Below, piece by piece: positions 20,400-29,875 of a stretch of 64,000 nucleotides of DNA. A program made the translations under genes and the position numbers. The DNA lies in assembly GCF_051811025.1 (NCBI RefSeq), contig NZ_JBPWQE010000001.1:3224001-3288000 (forward strand). The letters are read 5' to 3'. Within the stretch, counting starts at the first letter, position 1. The number at the start of each line of letters is the position of its first letter. The notes below the pieces were generated by a model. It searched no databases. It saw nothing but the letters and a program-made list of their open reading frames with translations, and was not told the origin of the DNA. The DNA comes from Tardiphaga sp051811025. GTDB lineage: Bacteria; Pseudomonadota; Alphaproteobacteria; Rhizobiales; Xanthobacteraceae.

Positions 20400-21698
20400 T
20401 TGTCACGTGACTTCGATACGAGGCGCGGACAGCGCCTTCCTTCCCCAGCCTCATGGTGCCCCATTTCCGATCTCGATCCCGATACCACCGAGCATGCTGA
20501 TTTGCGCGGCGGACATTCGCCGTGGTTTGCAGGCCTGCAGCATGCCCCCCGTCAGCCCCTTACCGAAGACATCACATGCGATGCCCTGATCGTAGGCGGC
20601 GGCATCACCGGCGCCCTGATGGCCGAGCAACTGACGCGGCAAGGACTGGATGTGGTCATCGTCGACCGCGAATTGCCGGGGCGCGGCAGTACAGTAGCGA
20701 GCACGTCGATGCTGCTGTGGGAGATCGATCGTTCGCTGCAGGAGCTGACACATCTCTATGGCTATGAGCGCGCCGCGCGTGCCTATCGCGCCAGCTATGA
20801 CGCCGTCCACGGATTGAAGGCACTGGTCCGGACGCTCGACCTGCGATGCGATATGCGCGCGAAGAACTCGCTCTATCTTGCCGCAGGCGAGAGTGCCAAA
20901 GGGCTGATCGAGGAACACGCGCTTCGCGAGCGCGCCGGCCTGCCCGGCACACTCCTTGATCACAAGGCCCTCCTGTCCGAATACGACATTGCCCGGGCGG
21001 GTGCCATCGTCTCGCCGGACTCGGCAGATTCCGATCCGTTGCAACTGGCACTGGGACTGCTGAATGTCGCGACGGCGCGCGGCGCGCGATTGTTCGAGGC
21101 GGAGACGGCCACGTTCGACTCCGCAGGCCACGCCGTCGGCGCTCAATTGACGGACGGCCGTACCGTCGAGGCGCGCCACGTCGTGCTGGCGACGGGCTAT
21201 GTGATGCCCGATATCGTAAAAACGACCGTGCAAAAGCCGTCATCGAGCTGGGCGATCGCGACAAAGCCGCAGCCGGACAGACTCTGGCGTGACGGCGTGC
21301 TGATCTGGGAAGACAGCAAGGATTATCTCTACGCCCGAACCACCGCATCCGGCCGCATAATCATCGGCGGCGAAGACAGCGACGAGATCATCGATCCCGA
21401 TGCACGCGACGCCCTCATCCCGGCCAAGGCGCGCGCGCTGACGGACAAGCTTGCTGCCCTTTGGCCACGTGCCGAGCTTGCCATCGACTATCGCTGGGCC
21501 GGCACCTTCGACACCACGCGCGACGGCCTACCGCTGATCGGCCCGGTGCCGGGTCATCCGCATCTCTATGCCGCCTATGGCTATGGCGGGAACGGCATCA
21601 CCTTCAGCTATCTCGCAGCGCAACTGATCGGCGGGATGATCGCGGGCAAACGCTCGCCATTGCTGGATGACTTCGCGCTGCAGCGCGATATCGCCTGA
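20400..21698 (+). CDS. DAO-type FAD-dependent oxidoreductase
   Basis: A 432-residue flavoprotein of the glycine/D-amino-acid oxidase (DAO) superfamily. The FAD-binding motif ALIVGGGITGALMAEQLTRQG is at about 62-82. The C-terminal FAD/substrate part includes WAGTFDTTRDGLPLIGPV and YGYGGNGITFSYLAAQ, as in gamma-glutamylputrescine oxidases. Relatives oxidise secondary or primary amines; the substrate here is not known. The track's start at 20400 is a TTG without a strong ribosome-binding site, so the N terminus is uncertain. Confidence 0.78.
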   Translation: MSRDFDTRRGQRLPSPASWCPISDLDPDTTEHADLRGGHSPWFAGLQHAPRQPLTEDITCDALIVGGGITGALMAEQLTRQGLDVVIVDRELPGRGSTVASTSMLLWEIDRSLQELTHLYGYERAARAYRASYDAVHGLKALVRTLDLRCDMRAKNSLYLAAGESAKGLIEEHALRERAGLPGTLLDHKALLSEYDIARAGAIVSPDSADSDPLQLALGLLNVATARGARLFEAETATFDSAGHAVGAQLTDGRTVEARHVVLATGYVMPDIVKTTVQKPSSSWAIATKPQPDRLWRDGVLIWEDSKDYLYARTTASGRIIIGGEDSDEIIDPDARDALIPAKARALTDKLAALWPRAELAIDYRWAGTFDTTRDGLPLIGPVPGHPHLYAAYGYGGNGITFSYLAAQLIGGMIAGKRSPLLDDFALQRDIA

Positions 21699-21743
21699 AA
21701 CTTAGCGCGCTCGACTCGGCAAATTCAGCTATCCCCGTGTGAT

Positions 21744-21773
21744 CAAAACGCAGGCGGCGAACGCCCCGTTTTG
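21744..21773 (+). terminator. Hairpin after the FAD oxidoreductase gene
   Basis: CAAAACG (21744-21750) pairs with CGTTTTG (21767-21773), with a further GGCG/CGCC pairing inside. It lies 45 bp after the stop codon. There is no long T run, so it may end transcription weakly or simply protect the 3' end. Confidence 0.35.
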
Positions 21774-21809
21774 CGTCAGCGACCCTGATTGACTTCCAAA
21801 AGGCGATTG

Positions 21810-21826
21810 TTAGCATACAAGTGAAT
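21810..21826 (+). promoter_or_regulatory. Candidate operator (TTTGC-NTACAAAC motif), molybdoenzyme unit
   Basis: TTAGCATACAAGTGAAT, about 30 bp upstream of the ATG at 21855. It matches 12 of 17 positions of the motif at 35987-36004. It is the least perfect but well-placed member of a five-site set found upstream of all transcription units between 21.8 and 39.7 kb. Confidence 0.45.
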
Positions 21827-21854
21827 TTTGGCCCTCCTGCCCGGGGTTTTCCGC

Positions 21855-22712
21855 ATGAAGCCGGCGCCGTTCACCAGGCACGTTCCACGCACCGTGGATG
21901 AGGTTGTGAGTGCATTGGCCGAGTTTGCGCCGCTCGACGGCCGCATTCTGGCGGGCGGCCAGAGCCTGGTGCCGATCATGGCGTTCCGCATGGCGCGGCC
22001 AGCACACTTGATCGATATCAACGAGGTCGAAGGGCTCGACCGCCTCGCTGTTGACGGCGACTATCTCTCGATTGGCGCGCGGGTGCGCCACGGCGCATTC
22101 CACAAGCCTGTCATCGACGGTCCGCTTGGTAAGCTCCTCGCTTTCGTCGTCAGCCACATCGCGCATTATCCGATCCGCATGCGCGGGACTTTTTGCGGCA
22201 GCCTCGCCCATGCCGACCCTGCATCGGAATGGTGCCTCGTCGCCGCGACGCTCAATGCGCAACTCGTCGTAAAGAGCGTGCGCGGCGAACGTATCGTTGA
22301 TGTCACGGATTTCCTCGAAGGCATCATGTCGACATCGCTCGCCGAGGACGAATTTCTCGCCGAAGCCCGTCTGCCGCTGCTGCCCGACGACACCAAATTC
22401 GGCTTCTACGAATTCAGCCGCCGAGCGGGCGATTTTGCGATGTCTGCCGCGCTCATTACCTATCGTCTCGTCAATGGCGTGATCGCCGATGCACATGTCG
22501 GCATCGGCGGTGCCGAGGATCGTGCGCGACGCATTCTCGAAGCCGAAGATGTGTTGAACGGTCAGATTCCCTCGCCGGACCTGTTCGTCGCCGCCGGTGA
22601 AGCCGCGGCCAATGCGATCGAGCCGCTGGAGGATATCCAGACCACTGCGGAATATCGCTGCGATCTGGTTCGCGCCGTAACGCGGCGCGCACTGGAGCGG
22701 TCGGCACAATGA
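21855..22712 (+). CDS. Molybdenum hydroxylase FAD-binding (medium) subunit
   Basis: A 285-residue CoxM/CutM-type subunit that passes electrons from the 2Fe-2S subunit to FAD. The FAD motif AGGQSLVPIMAFRMARPAHL lies near residue 35 and the second motif IGARVRHG near 75; IRMRGTFCGSLAHADP is the usual third block. An ATG at 21855 was chosen over 21828 because MKPAPFTRHVPRTVDE is the usual start. Its stop overlaps the next gene's start by 4 bp. First gene of a four-gene unit. Confidence 0.9.
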   Translation: MKPAPFTRHVPRTVDEVVSALAEFAPLDGRILAGGQSLVPIMAFRMARPAHLIDINEVEGLDRLAVDGDYLSIGARVRHGAFHKPVIDGPLGKLLAFVVSHIAHYPIRMRGTFCGSLAHADPASEWCLVAATLNAQLVVKSVRGERIVDVTDFLEGIMSTSLAEDEFLAEARLPLLPDDTKFGFYEFSRRAGDFAMSAALITYRLVNGVIADAHVGIGGAEDRARRILEAEDVLNGQIPSPDLFVAAGEAAANAIEPLEDIQTTAEYRCDLVRAVTRRALERSAQ

Positions 22713-25063
22713 CGATCCATACCAAGGGCACCGGCACAACCTGGGTCGGGCGTTCGATCCGCAGGCTCGAGGATCCCGCCCTCGTCACCGGCCGCGGCCG
22801 TTTCACCGCGGACATGCCCGCCACGCACTGGGTGCGCTTCGTTCGCAGCAGCGTGGCTGCCGGAACGATCGAGAGCATCACGGCGCCGGAGGGCGCAGGC
22901 ATCGTCACGGCCAAGGACCTCGCAAAGCTGAAGCCGATCCGGCCGATGCTGAGCAAGTTCAACTATGTCGCCGTGGGTCAGCCGATCCTTGCCGATGGCG
23001 TGGTGCGGTTCACAGGCGAGTCCATCGCGGCCGTCTACGCGCCGAGCAAGGATCAGGCGGAGGACATTGCCGATCAGGTCGAGGTCGAGATATCCGAAGG
23101 CGCGCCGCTGATCGATGCGATGGATGCGCTTGCCGAAGACGCTCCGCTGGTTCACGCCGACACCAAGCACAACGTGATCGTCGAGGGTCACATCGCGACA
23201 CCCGGCTTCGAGGATGTTTGGAAGAGCGCACACAAGGTGTTGCGCGTCGATGCCCGCTCGCGCCGTCAGAATGCGACGCCGATGGAAGCCCGCGCTGGCC
23301 ATGCCGCCTATGATGGTTCGACCGGCCGCGTGACGCTGACCTGCACCACGCAGATGCCGCATCTGACGCGCACGGCGGTTTGCGACATCCTCGGCATTCC
23401 GGAATCCGATCTGCGCGTCGTCGCGCCCGACGTCGGCGGCGGCTTCGGCCAGAAGATGTCGCTGGCGCCGGAATATGTGCTGCTGGTCTGGCTGGCGCGC
23501 AAATTGCGCAGCTCCGTAGCCTGGACCGAAGATCGCCGCGAGAACCTGATCGCAAGCTTCCACAGCCGCGACCAGCACGTCCAGCTCGAAGGCGCATTCG
23601 ACAAAAATGGGAACCTGCTCGCGCTGCGCGGCGATATCGTTGCCAATATCGGCGCCTATTCATGCTTTCCGACGACCTGCGGCGTCGAACCCTTGATGGC
23701 GCTGGCCGAACTCCCCGGCCCCTATGACGTCCGCGCCTATGACTGTCGCTCGCGCGGCGTGATGACTAATACCTGTCCGATGGCGCCCTATCGCGGCGTC
23801 TCGCGGCCGGTCATCACCTTTGTGCTCGAACGGCTCATGGACAAGGCGGCCGCCGCTTTCGGCATAGAGCCGACCGAACTGCGCAGCCGCAACCTGATCG
23901 ACAAGTTCCCTTACACGTCAGCGACAGGTCTCGTCTTCGATGACGGCAGCTACAAGGAAACCATGGAGATGGCCATCAAGGCCATCGACCTCGACGCGTT
24001 CCGCAAGCGCCAGAAGACCGCACGCGATGCCGGCCGCTATCTCGGTATCGGCTTTGCCACCTTCTCCGAGCGTACTGGCTATGGCAGTCCGGCTTTCGCG
24101 GCGCGCGGCATGGAGATCACGCCGGGCTTCGAGACAGTGTATCTGACCATCGATCCCTCGGGCTTCGTCGAAGCGCGGATCGGCTCATCGCCGCATGGTC
24201 AGGGCCTGCGCACATCGCTGGCGCAGATCATTGCTGACGAGATCGGCATCGATCCGGAATTCATCAAGGTCGTTCACGGCGACACAGACCGCTCGCCCTA
24301 TGGCTGGGGAACTTTCGCCAGCCGCTCGCTGGTGCTGTCGGGCGGCGCCAGCCTGCTCGCCGCGCAAAAGATCCGTGCCAAACTGCTGAAGATGGCGAGC
24401 CATCTGCTGGAAGCCGCGCCCGAAGACATCACGCTGCAATCCGGATCGGCGCATGTCATCGGGACCGATCGCTCCGTCACCATCGCATCGATGGCGCGTG
24501 CGGCCTATCACCAGACTCACATCTTCAAGGGCGAGATCGAACCGGGCCTCACCGAGACCGGTACCTATGATCCGTCGGGCACCTTCTCCAACGCCTGCCA
24601 TGTCGCGATTGTCGAGGTCGATATCGAGACCGGCCGCGTCGAGATGGAGAAGTTTCTGGTCGCGGAGGACGCCGGGCTGATCATCAATCCGATGATCGCC
24701 GACGGCCAGGTGCATGGCGGCGTGGCGCAGGGCATCGGCAACGCGCTGCTGGAAGAGATCATCTATGACGAGACCGGAAACATCTTGACCAGCACATTGG
24801 CGGATTTCCTGCCGCCGACGACGCACGAAATTCCCGAGATCGAGCTGCATCACATCGAGACACTGACCGGCAATTCCATCACCAAGGCCAAGGGCCTCGG
24901 CGAAGGCGGTGCCATCGGCGCGCCGGCAGCGGTGATCTCCGCGATCAACGACGCATTGTCGCCCTTCGGAATTTCCATCGACGAAATGCCAGCAACGCCG
25001 CAGCGCATTCGCGCCGCGCTGCGCGCCAGCGGAAAACTACAGAGCATGGGAAGGCTTCCATGA
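22709..25063 (+). CDS. Molybdenum hydroxylase molybdopterin-binding (large) subunit 1
   Basis: A 784-residue xanthine dehydrogenase-family catalytic subunit. It starts with WVGRSIRRLEDPALVTGRGRF. Mo-cofactor motifs include VGGGFGQKMSLAPE and, near the C terminus, KGLGEGGAIGAPAAV with the catalytic Glu. The CO dehydrogenase signature loop AYRCSFR is absent (the equivalent region reads APYRGVSRP), so this is not a CO dehydrogenase. It would hydroxylate an aromatic, N-heterocyclic or aldehyde substrate. It overlaps its neighbours by 4 bp on both sides. Confidence 0.92.
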   Translation: MTIHTKGTGTTWVGRSIRRLEDPALVTGRGRFTADMPATHWVRFVRSSVAAGTIESITAPEGAGIVTAKDLAKLKPIRPMLSKFNYVAVGQPILADGVVRFTGESIAAVYAPSKDQAEDIADQVEVEISEGAPLIDAMDALAEDAPLVHADTKHNVIVEGHIATPGFEDVWKSAHKVLRVDARSRRQNATPMEARAGHAAYDGSTGRVTLTCTTQMPHLTRTAVCDILGIPESDLRVVAPDVGGGFGQKMSLAPEYVLLVWLARKLRSSVAWTEDRRENLIASFHSRDQHVQLEGAFDKNGNLLALRGDIVANIGAYSCFPTTCGVEPLMALAELPGPYDVRAYDCRSRGVMTNTCPMAPYRGVSRPVITFVLERLMDKAAAAFGIEPTELRSRNLIDKFPYTSATGLVFDDGSYKETMEMAIKAIDLDAFRKRQKTARDAGRYLGIGFATFSERTGYGSPAFAARGMEITPGFETVYLTIDPSGFVEARIGSSPHGQGLRTSLAQIIADEIGIDPEFIKVVHGDTDRSPYGWGTFASRSLVLSGGASLLAAQKIRAKLLKMASHLLEAAPEDITLQSGSAHVIGTDRSVTIASMARAAYHQTHIFKGEIEPGLTETGTYDPSGTFSNACHVAIVEVDIETGRVEMEKFLVAEDAGLIINPMIADGQVHGGVAQGIGNALLEEIIYDETGNILTSTLADFLPPTTHEIPEIELHHIETLTGNSITKAKGLGEGGAIGAPAAVISAINDALSPFGISIDEMPATPQRIRAALRASGKLQSMGRLP

Positions 25064-25539
25064 GCGACAAGACCGACATCACCCTCACCATCAACGGCGA
25101 GGCGCACGCCATTCGCGTGGAGTCGCGCCGGACCCTCGCCGACGCGATCCGCGAGGATTGCGGCCAGACCGGCACGCATATCGGCTGCGAGCACGGCGTG
25201 TGTGGCGCCTGTACCGTGCTGGTGAATGGCGAACCAGTGCGCTCATGTCTGATGTTCGCACAGCAGGCGGACGGCAAGCAGATCCGCACCGTCGAAGGCC
25301 TCGCCGATGGCGACGAGATGCACCCGATGCAGCGCGCCTTCATGGAGAACCACGGCCTGCAATGCGGTTTCTGCACACCGGGCTTCCTGATGCTCGCCGT
25401 CGGCGTGCTGGAGCGCGAACCGGATATTTCCGATCACGATCTGGTCGACGTGCTGTCGTCGAACCTGTGTCGCTGCACCGGGTATCAGAACATCATCAAG
25501 GCGGTCCGCGCCGCCGCGGTGGAGATGCGTCAGTCGTGA
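25060..25539 (+). CDS. Molybdenum hydroxylase 2Fe-2S (small) subunit
   Basis: A 159-residue iron-sulfur subunit. The N-terminal plant-ferredoxin-type cluster ligands are in CEHGVCGACTVLVNGEPVRSC, and the second cluster uses CGFCTPGF and CRCTGYQNI. It carries electrons from the molybdenum site to the FAD subunit. It overlaps the large subunit before it and the second large subunit after it by 4 bp each. Confidence 0.95.
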   Translation: MSDKTDITLTINGEAHAIRVESRRTLADAIREDCGQTGTHIGCEHGVCGACTVLVNGEPVRSCLMFAQQADGKQIRTVEGLADGDEMHPMQRAFMENHGLQCGFCTPGFLMLAVGVLEREPDISDHDLVDVLSSNLCRCTGYQNIIKAVRAAAVEMRQS

Positions 25540-27848
25540 CTGCTGCCGCGAAAGCGACCTTGGTCGGCAAGTCCGTCCTCCGCAAGGAAGACGGCCCGCT
25601 GCTGCGCGGCCAAGGCAAGTTTGCAGCCGACATCAACTTTCCGAACCAGCTCTATATGCGCGTGGTGCGTTCGACCTACGCCCACGGCAATATCGTCTCG
25701 GTCGATCTCGCGCCGGCCCTGGCCATTCCGGGCGTCGTCGCCGCCTGGAGCTTTACCGACGTTGCCGATATTCCGCCGATCGACTTTCGCCTGACGCGGC
25801 TTGAACAGCTTGCCGCCTATCGGCAGACCATTCTGGCCAGGGACAAGGTGCGCTATGTCGGCGACCCCGTCGCCGTGGTCTTCGCCGAAGATCCGTATCT
25901 CGCCGAGGATGCCGCCGAGCATGTTGAAGTCGAGATCGAGGAACTCCCGGTTATCTTGCATGCCGACGGCAAGATCGGTGAATTCCGCGACGGACTACCG
26001 ACCGAGACGGCTCTCATCGAGAAGGGTTATGGCGACGTCGATGGCGCTTTTGCTAATGCGCATGCCGTGGTTAGTCTCTCGCTCTCCATCGGCCGCCATT
26101 CCGGCGTGCCGATGGAGACACGCGGGGCCATCGGCCGTTACATCGCCGAGACCGACATGCTGGAAATGTATGGCGCGGCAAAGGTCCCGCACTGGAATCG
26201 TGATCAGCTTGCCAAGATGTTTGGCCGCACCGCCGCCAATACCAACCTGTTCGAAGGCCACGTCGGCGGCGGCTTCGGCATTCGCGGCGAGATGTATCCC
26301 GAAGACGTCCTCGTCTGTTTGGCCGCCTTGCGCCTCGGCCGCCCGGTAAAATGGATCGAGGATCGTCGCGAACACCTCATCGCCGCCAATCATTCGCGAC
26401 AGCAAACCCATCACATTCGCGCCGCCATCGATCGCAATGGCAACATCCTGGCCATCGACAACGAGTTCTTCCACGATCAGGGTGGCTATATGCGCACGCA
26501 TGCCGCCACCGTGCCCGACCTCGCCGCTGCGATGCTGCCCGGCCCCTATCGCATTCCCGCCTATCGCGTGCTTGGCCATATCCGCCTGACCAACAAGACG
26601 CCTGGCGGCACCTATCGCGCGCCCGGCCGCTATGAGAGCACTTTCGTGCGCGAACGCTTGCTGGATGCGGTCGCGGCCAGAGTGGGGATCAGCGGCGTCG
26701 AGGTCCGTCGCCGCAACCTCATCGCGACCAGCGAGATGCCGGTCACGCGTGCATTGGAAACGCTCGGCACCGACATCGTGCTGGATTCAGGCGACTACCC
26801 GAAGCTGCTGGACAAGGCGCTGAATGGCATCGGCTGGGACGACCTGCAGACGCAGATTACGTCACGTCGCAAGGCGGGCGAACTGGTCGGCTCCGGTGTC
26901 GCCATGTTCGTCGAGAAAAGCGGTCTTGGCCCGTTCGACGATGTGCGGATCAATGTCGGGACCGACGGGCTCGTGGAAGTCGTCACCGGCGCCGCTTCGG
27001 TCGGCCAGGGCGTCGAAACGGTCATCGCTCAGATTTGCGCAGAGAAACTCGGCGCCAGCTATGACAATGTCAGCGTGATCCACGGCCAGACCAACCGTAT
27101 CGCCAGAGGCCTCGGCGCCTTCGCCTCACGCGTCTCCGTGATGACGGGCGAAGCGACGCGGCAAGCCGCGCTGAAGCTGCGCGACAAGGCTCTCGCGGCC
27201 GCAGCTGAATTGATGCAGTTGACGGCCGATCAACTCGATATCGTCGATGGCGAGATTGTCCGCCTCGATGGCGGTACCGGCCCATCGATGACGCTCGGCG
27301 AGATCGCAGAGGCGCTCGAACCGGGAGGCAATCTGGTCGGTGATAGCGAACCTGGCCTGTTCGCCGAAGCGTCGTTCGAATCCAAGCATATGACCTACCC
27401 ATACGGCGTCCATGTCGCGGTCGTGTCGCTCGCCCGCGACACTGGCGGCATCAGCGTCGAGCGGTATCTTGTCGCCTATGACATCGGCAAAGCGATCAAC
27501 CCGATGCTGGTCGATGGCCAAATCGTTGGCGGCGTGGCCCAAGGCATCGGTGGTGCGCTTTATGAAGAGTTCACCTATGACGACCGCGGCGAACCGCTGG
27601 CGGTAACCTTCGCCGACTATTTGATGCCGACGGCCCGCGAAGTACCTGATGTCGAAGTGATCATTTCCGAGGATGCGCCGAGCCCGCTCAACCCGATGGG
27701 GCTCAAGGGCGCCGGCGAAGGCGGCACCAATGCCGTCGGCGCGGCGATTGCAGCGGCCATCGACGACGCGCTCGGCCAGCCCGGCGCCATCACGCAGCTG
27801 CCAGTCTCGCCTCAACGGATCAAGGCGCTGCTCAATAGCAAAATGTGA
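25536..27848 (+). CDS. Molybdenum hydroxylase molybdopterin-binding (large) subunit 2
   Basis: A 770-residue second catalytic subunit. It starts at GTG 25536, overlapping the previous stop as GTGA, followed by LVGKSVLRKEDGPLLRGQG. It has GHVGGGFGIRGEMYPE and the catalytic-Glu block KGAGEGGTNAVGAAI. The counterpart of the CO dehydrogenase loop reads GTYRAPGRYEST. It differs markedly from subunit 1, so the unit has two L subunits but only one M and one S. A longer open frame upstream is antisense to the known domain start and was not used. Confidence 0.9.
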   Translation: MTAAAKATLVGKSVLRKEDGPLLRGQGKFAADINFPNQLYMRVVRSTYAHGNIVSVDLAPALAIPGVVAAWSFTDVADIPPIDFRLTRLEQLAAYRQTILARDKVRYVGDPVAVVFAEDPYLAEDAAEHVEVEIEELPVILHADGKIGEFRDGLPTETALIEKGYGDVDGAFANAHAVVSLSLSIGRHSGVPMETRGAIGRYIAETDMLEMYGAAKVPHWNRDQLAKMFGRTAANTNLFEGHVGGGFGIRGEMYPEDVLVCLAALRLGRPVKWIEDRREHLIAANHSRQQTHHIRAAIDRNGNILAIDNEFFHDQGGYMRTHAATVPDLAAAMLPGPYRIPAYRVLGHIRLTNKTPGGTYRAPGRYESTFVRERLLDAVAARVGISGVEVRRRNLIATSEMPVTRALETLGTDIVLDSGDYPKLLDKALNGIGWDDLQTQITSRRKAGELVGSGVAMFVEKSGLGPFDDVRINVGTDGLVEVVTGAASVGQGVETVIAQICAEKLGASYDNVSVIHGQTNRIARGLGAFASRVSVMTGEATRQAALKLRDKALAAAAELMQLTADQLDIVDGEIVRLDGGTGPSMTLGEIAEALEPGGNLVGDSEPGLFAEASFESKHMTYPYGVHVAVVSLARDTGGISVERYLVAYDIGKAINPMLVDGQIVGGVAQGIGGALYEEFTYDDRGEPLAVTFADYLMPTAREVPDVEVIISEDAPSPLNPMGLKGAGEGGTNAVGAAIAAAIDDALGQPGAITQLPVSPQRIKALLNSKM

Positions 27849-28310
27849 TCAGGTAATCTTCTTCAGCAACCGCGTCAGTGTGCGTTGCTCTTCGGCCGTC
27901 AACGGTCGCAGCGTCTTGGCGCTGACATCCGCTGCAACGCGGATTGCCGCATCGACCACACGGGCGCCCTTCTCGGTCAGCGACACTGCACGGCGACGGC
28001 GATCCGTAGGGTCGCTACCGGTGGTGATGAATCCGCGCAGGCCCAGCCGATCCACAACCCCCTTGATGGTCGCGGCATCGAGATAGACCAGCCGCCCGAG
28101 ATGGTTCTGTGAACTCGGGCCGACCTCATGCAGCTTCGCCAGCACCGCGAATTGCGTCTGGGTCAGATCCTCAATCATGTTGGACATGAAGATGGAGGTG
28201 TGGCGCTGCATCGCCACGCGCATCAGGAAGCCGACCTGGGAGTCGAGGACATAGTCCGGCGGCGTCTCCGCGGTCGGAAGGGCCTTCAGCTTGGTCGGTT
28301 TCTGCGCCAT
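27849..28310 (-). CDS. MarR-family transcriptional regulator
   Basis: A 153-residue winged-helix regulator with the MarR core: helix block FAVLAKLHEVGPSSQNHLGRLVYLDAATIKG, then VDRLGLRGFITTGSDPTDRRRRAVSLTEKG, the typical wing. It lies 69 bp downstream of the livF-type gene on the same strand and is probably the last gene of that importer operon. It is also convergent with the molybdoenzyme unit, directly abutting it. It is the only regulator between 21 and 41 kb and so the best candidate to read the five-site motif found there. Confidence 0.9.
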   Translation of the reverse strand: MAQKPTKLKALPTAETPPDYVLDSQVGFLMRVAMQRHTSIFMSNMIEDLTQTQFAVLAKLHEVGPSSQNHLGRLVYLDAATIKGVVDRLGLRGFITTGSDPTDRRRRAVSLTEKGARVVDAAIRVAADVSAKTLRPLTAEEQRTLTRLLKKIT

Positions 28311-28379
28311 GTCGTCCCCGATGATCTCTTGCTAGTTATGAACGATCTTCGGTTGCCGCGACAGTTGAAGTTTTGGTCG

Positions 28380-29108
28380 TTACACCGTCAAATAAGCGCG
28401 TTGAATGTCAATATTCTCCGCCAGCTCGGCCATCGTGCCATTCCATTGGATCTGGCCCTTTTCGAGGACATAGGCCCTGTCCGAGACCAGTTCGGCAAAA
28501 TGCACATTCTGCTCCGACAGCAGGATCGACACCCCGGCCTTCTTGAGCTCAAGAATGGTGTTGGCCATCAGCTCGACGATAAGGGGGGCGACGCCTTCGG
28601 ACGGTTCATCAAGCAGGATCAGCAGCGGATTGCCCATCAGCGTCCGCGCCACGGTGAGCATCTGCTGTTCGCCGCCGCTCATCCGGCCGCCCGGACGGTT
28701 CGGCATTTCACCGAGATTGGGAAACAGCGCCAGCAACTTCTCCTCGGTCCAGACCGGCGCCGGCACGCCGTCGCTGAACTTGCGTGGCGGCTGACGGCCG
28801 ATATCGAGATTTTCCAGCACCGTCAGGTCGGAGAAAATACGACGGTCTTCCGGCGTGAAGCCGAGGCCGAGCCGCGCGATCTCGTAAGGCTGCCGACCGG
28901 AGATATCGTGGCCATCAAACCGGATCTTGCCGGTAGACTGCGCCATCAGGCCCATGATGGCCTTCATGGTCGTGGTCTTGCCGGCGCCGTTGCGGCCCAT
29001 CAGTGCCACGACCTCGCCGCGCCCAACATTGAGGCTGAGGTCGTAAAGGATCTGCGCGGCTCCGTAGGACGCACCGAGATTTTCGACCGAGAGCATCGGG
29101 GCACTCAT
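28380..29108 (-). CDS. Branched-chain amino acid-type ABC transporter ATPase (LivF)
   Basis: A 242-residue ATPase with Walker A GRNGAGKTTTMKAI, LivF-like LGFTPEDRRIFSDLTVLENL, signature MSGGEQQMLTVART and Walker B LLILLDEPSEGVAP. It overlaps livG by one base. With LivG it drives the fused permease. The HAAT family carries branched-chain amino acids but also aromatic acids, amides and urea, so the substrate here is open. Confidence 0.93.
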   Translation of the reverse strand: MSAPMLSVENLGASYGAAQILYDLSLNVGRGEVVALMGRNGAGKTTTMKAIMGLMAQSTGKIRFDGHDISGRQPYEIARLGLGFTPEDRRIFSDLTVLENLDIGRQPPRKFSDGVPAPVWTEEKLLALFPNLGEMPNRPGGRMSGGEQQMLTVARTLMGNPLLILLDEPSEGVAPLIVELMANTILELKKAGVSILLSEQNVHFAELVSDRAYVLEKGQIQWNGTMAELAENIDIQRAYLTV

Positions 29109-29875
29109 CAGTGAGCCTCCGATTTCTGGAAGGTCTTGCCGGTGCCGAAATACACTTCCCTCACCTGCGGATTGTCGCGGATCGATTTCGCATCGCCATC
29201 GGCGATCAGCCGTCCGCGCGCCAACACGATGATGCGATCGGCGAAGGCAAAGACAACATCCATCGAATGTTCGGTGAACAGCACGGAGATGCCCTTCTCG
29301 ATCACCAGACGCTTCACCAGCGCAATCAGGTCGTTGCGCTCCTTGGGCGCCATGCCGGCAGTCGGCTCGTCCATGAGCAGCAGCCGTGGATCGTTGGCGA
29401 GCGCAATCGCCAGTTCGACGCGCTTGACGTCGCCATAAGCCAGCTCGCGGCTCGGCCGATCGGCGGCGTCCTGCATGCCGACCTGGGTCAGCAGCTCCAG
29501 CGCGCGTTCACGATGCAGCGAGGATGCCGGCTTCCACAGCCGATAGACCTGATTGGCGTGGGAGATCAGCGCCATCTGCACATTCTCGATGACCGTCATC
29601 GAATTGAAGGTGGCGGCTACCTGAAAGGTACGACCGATACCAAGGCGCCAGATATCGCGTGGCTTCTTGCCGTTGAGCTTCGCCCCTTCGAACCAGATCT
29701 CGCCGGAATCCGGCGGCAACTGGCCGTTGATCATGTTGAAGCAGGTCGACTTGCCGGCGCCATTCGGGCCGATCAGCGCAAGAAACTCGCCGCGCTTGAT
29801 GTCGAACGACACTTCGTTGACGGCACGCACACCACCGAAGGATTTCGAGAGCGAACGAATGGCGAGGTCGCTCAT
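29108..29875 (-). CDS. Branched-chain amino acid-type ABC transporter ATPase (LivG)
   Basis: A 255-residue ATPase with Walker A GPNGAGKSTCFNMI, the LivG-type segment IGRTFQVAATFNSMTVIENV, signature LAYGDVKRVELAIA and Walker B LLLMDEPTAGMAP. It overlaps the permease gene by 4 bp and livF by 1 bp, so it is translationally coupled to both. Confidence 0.93.
   Translation of the reverse strand: MSDLAIRSLSKSFGGVRAVNEVSFDIKRGEFLALIGPNGAGKSTCFNMINGQLPPDSGEIWFEGAKLNGKKPRDIWRLGIGRTFQVAATFNSMTVIENVQMALISHANQVYRLWKPASSLHRERALELLTQVGMQDAADRPSRELAYGDVKRVELAIALANDPRLLLMDEPTAGMAPKERNDLIALVKRLVIEKGISVLFTEHSMDVVFAFADRIIVLARGRLIADGDAKSIRDNPQVREVYFGTGKTFQKSEAH

Noticed and set aside
25158..25535. 5' extension of the second molybdopterin subunit frame, overlapping the 2Fe-2S gene
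   Set aside because: It is the shadow of the 2Fe-2S subunit in another frame. The family's N terminus begins at the GTG at 25536, which also gives the usual 4-bp overlap.
22709..25539. CO dehydrogenase (coxMSL)
   Set aside because: The gene types match, but neither large subunit has the AYRCSFR active-site loop of true CO dehydrogenase, and the order and second L subunit differ.
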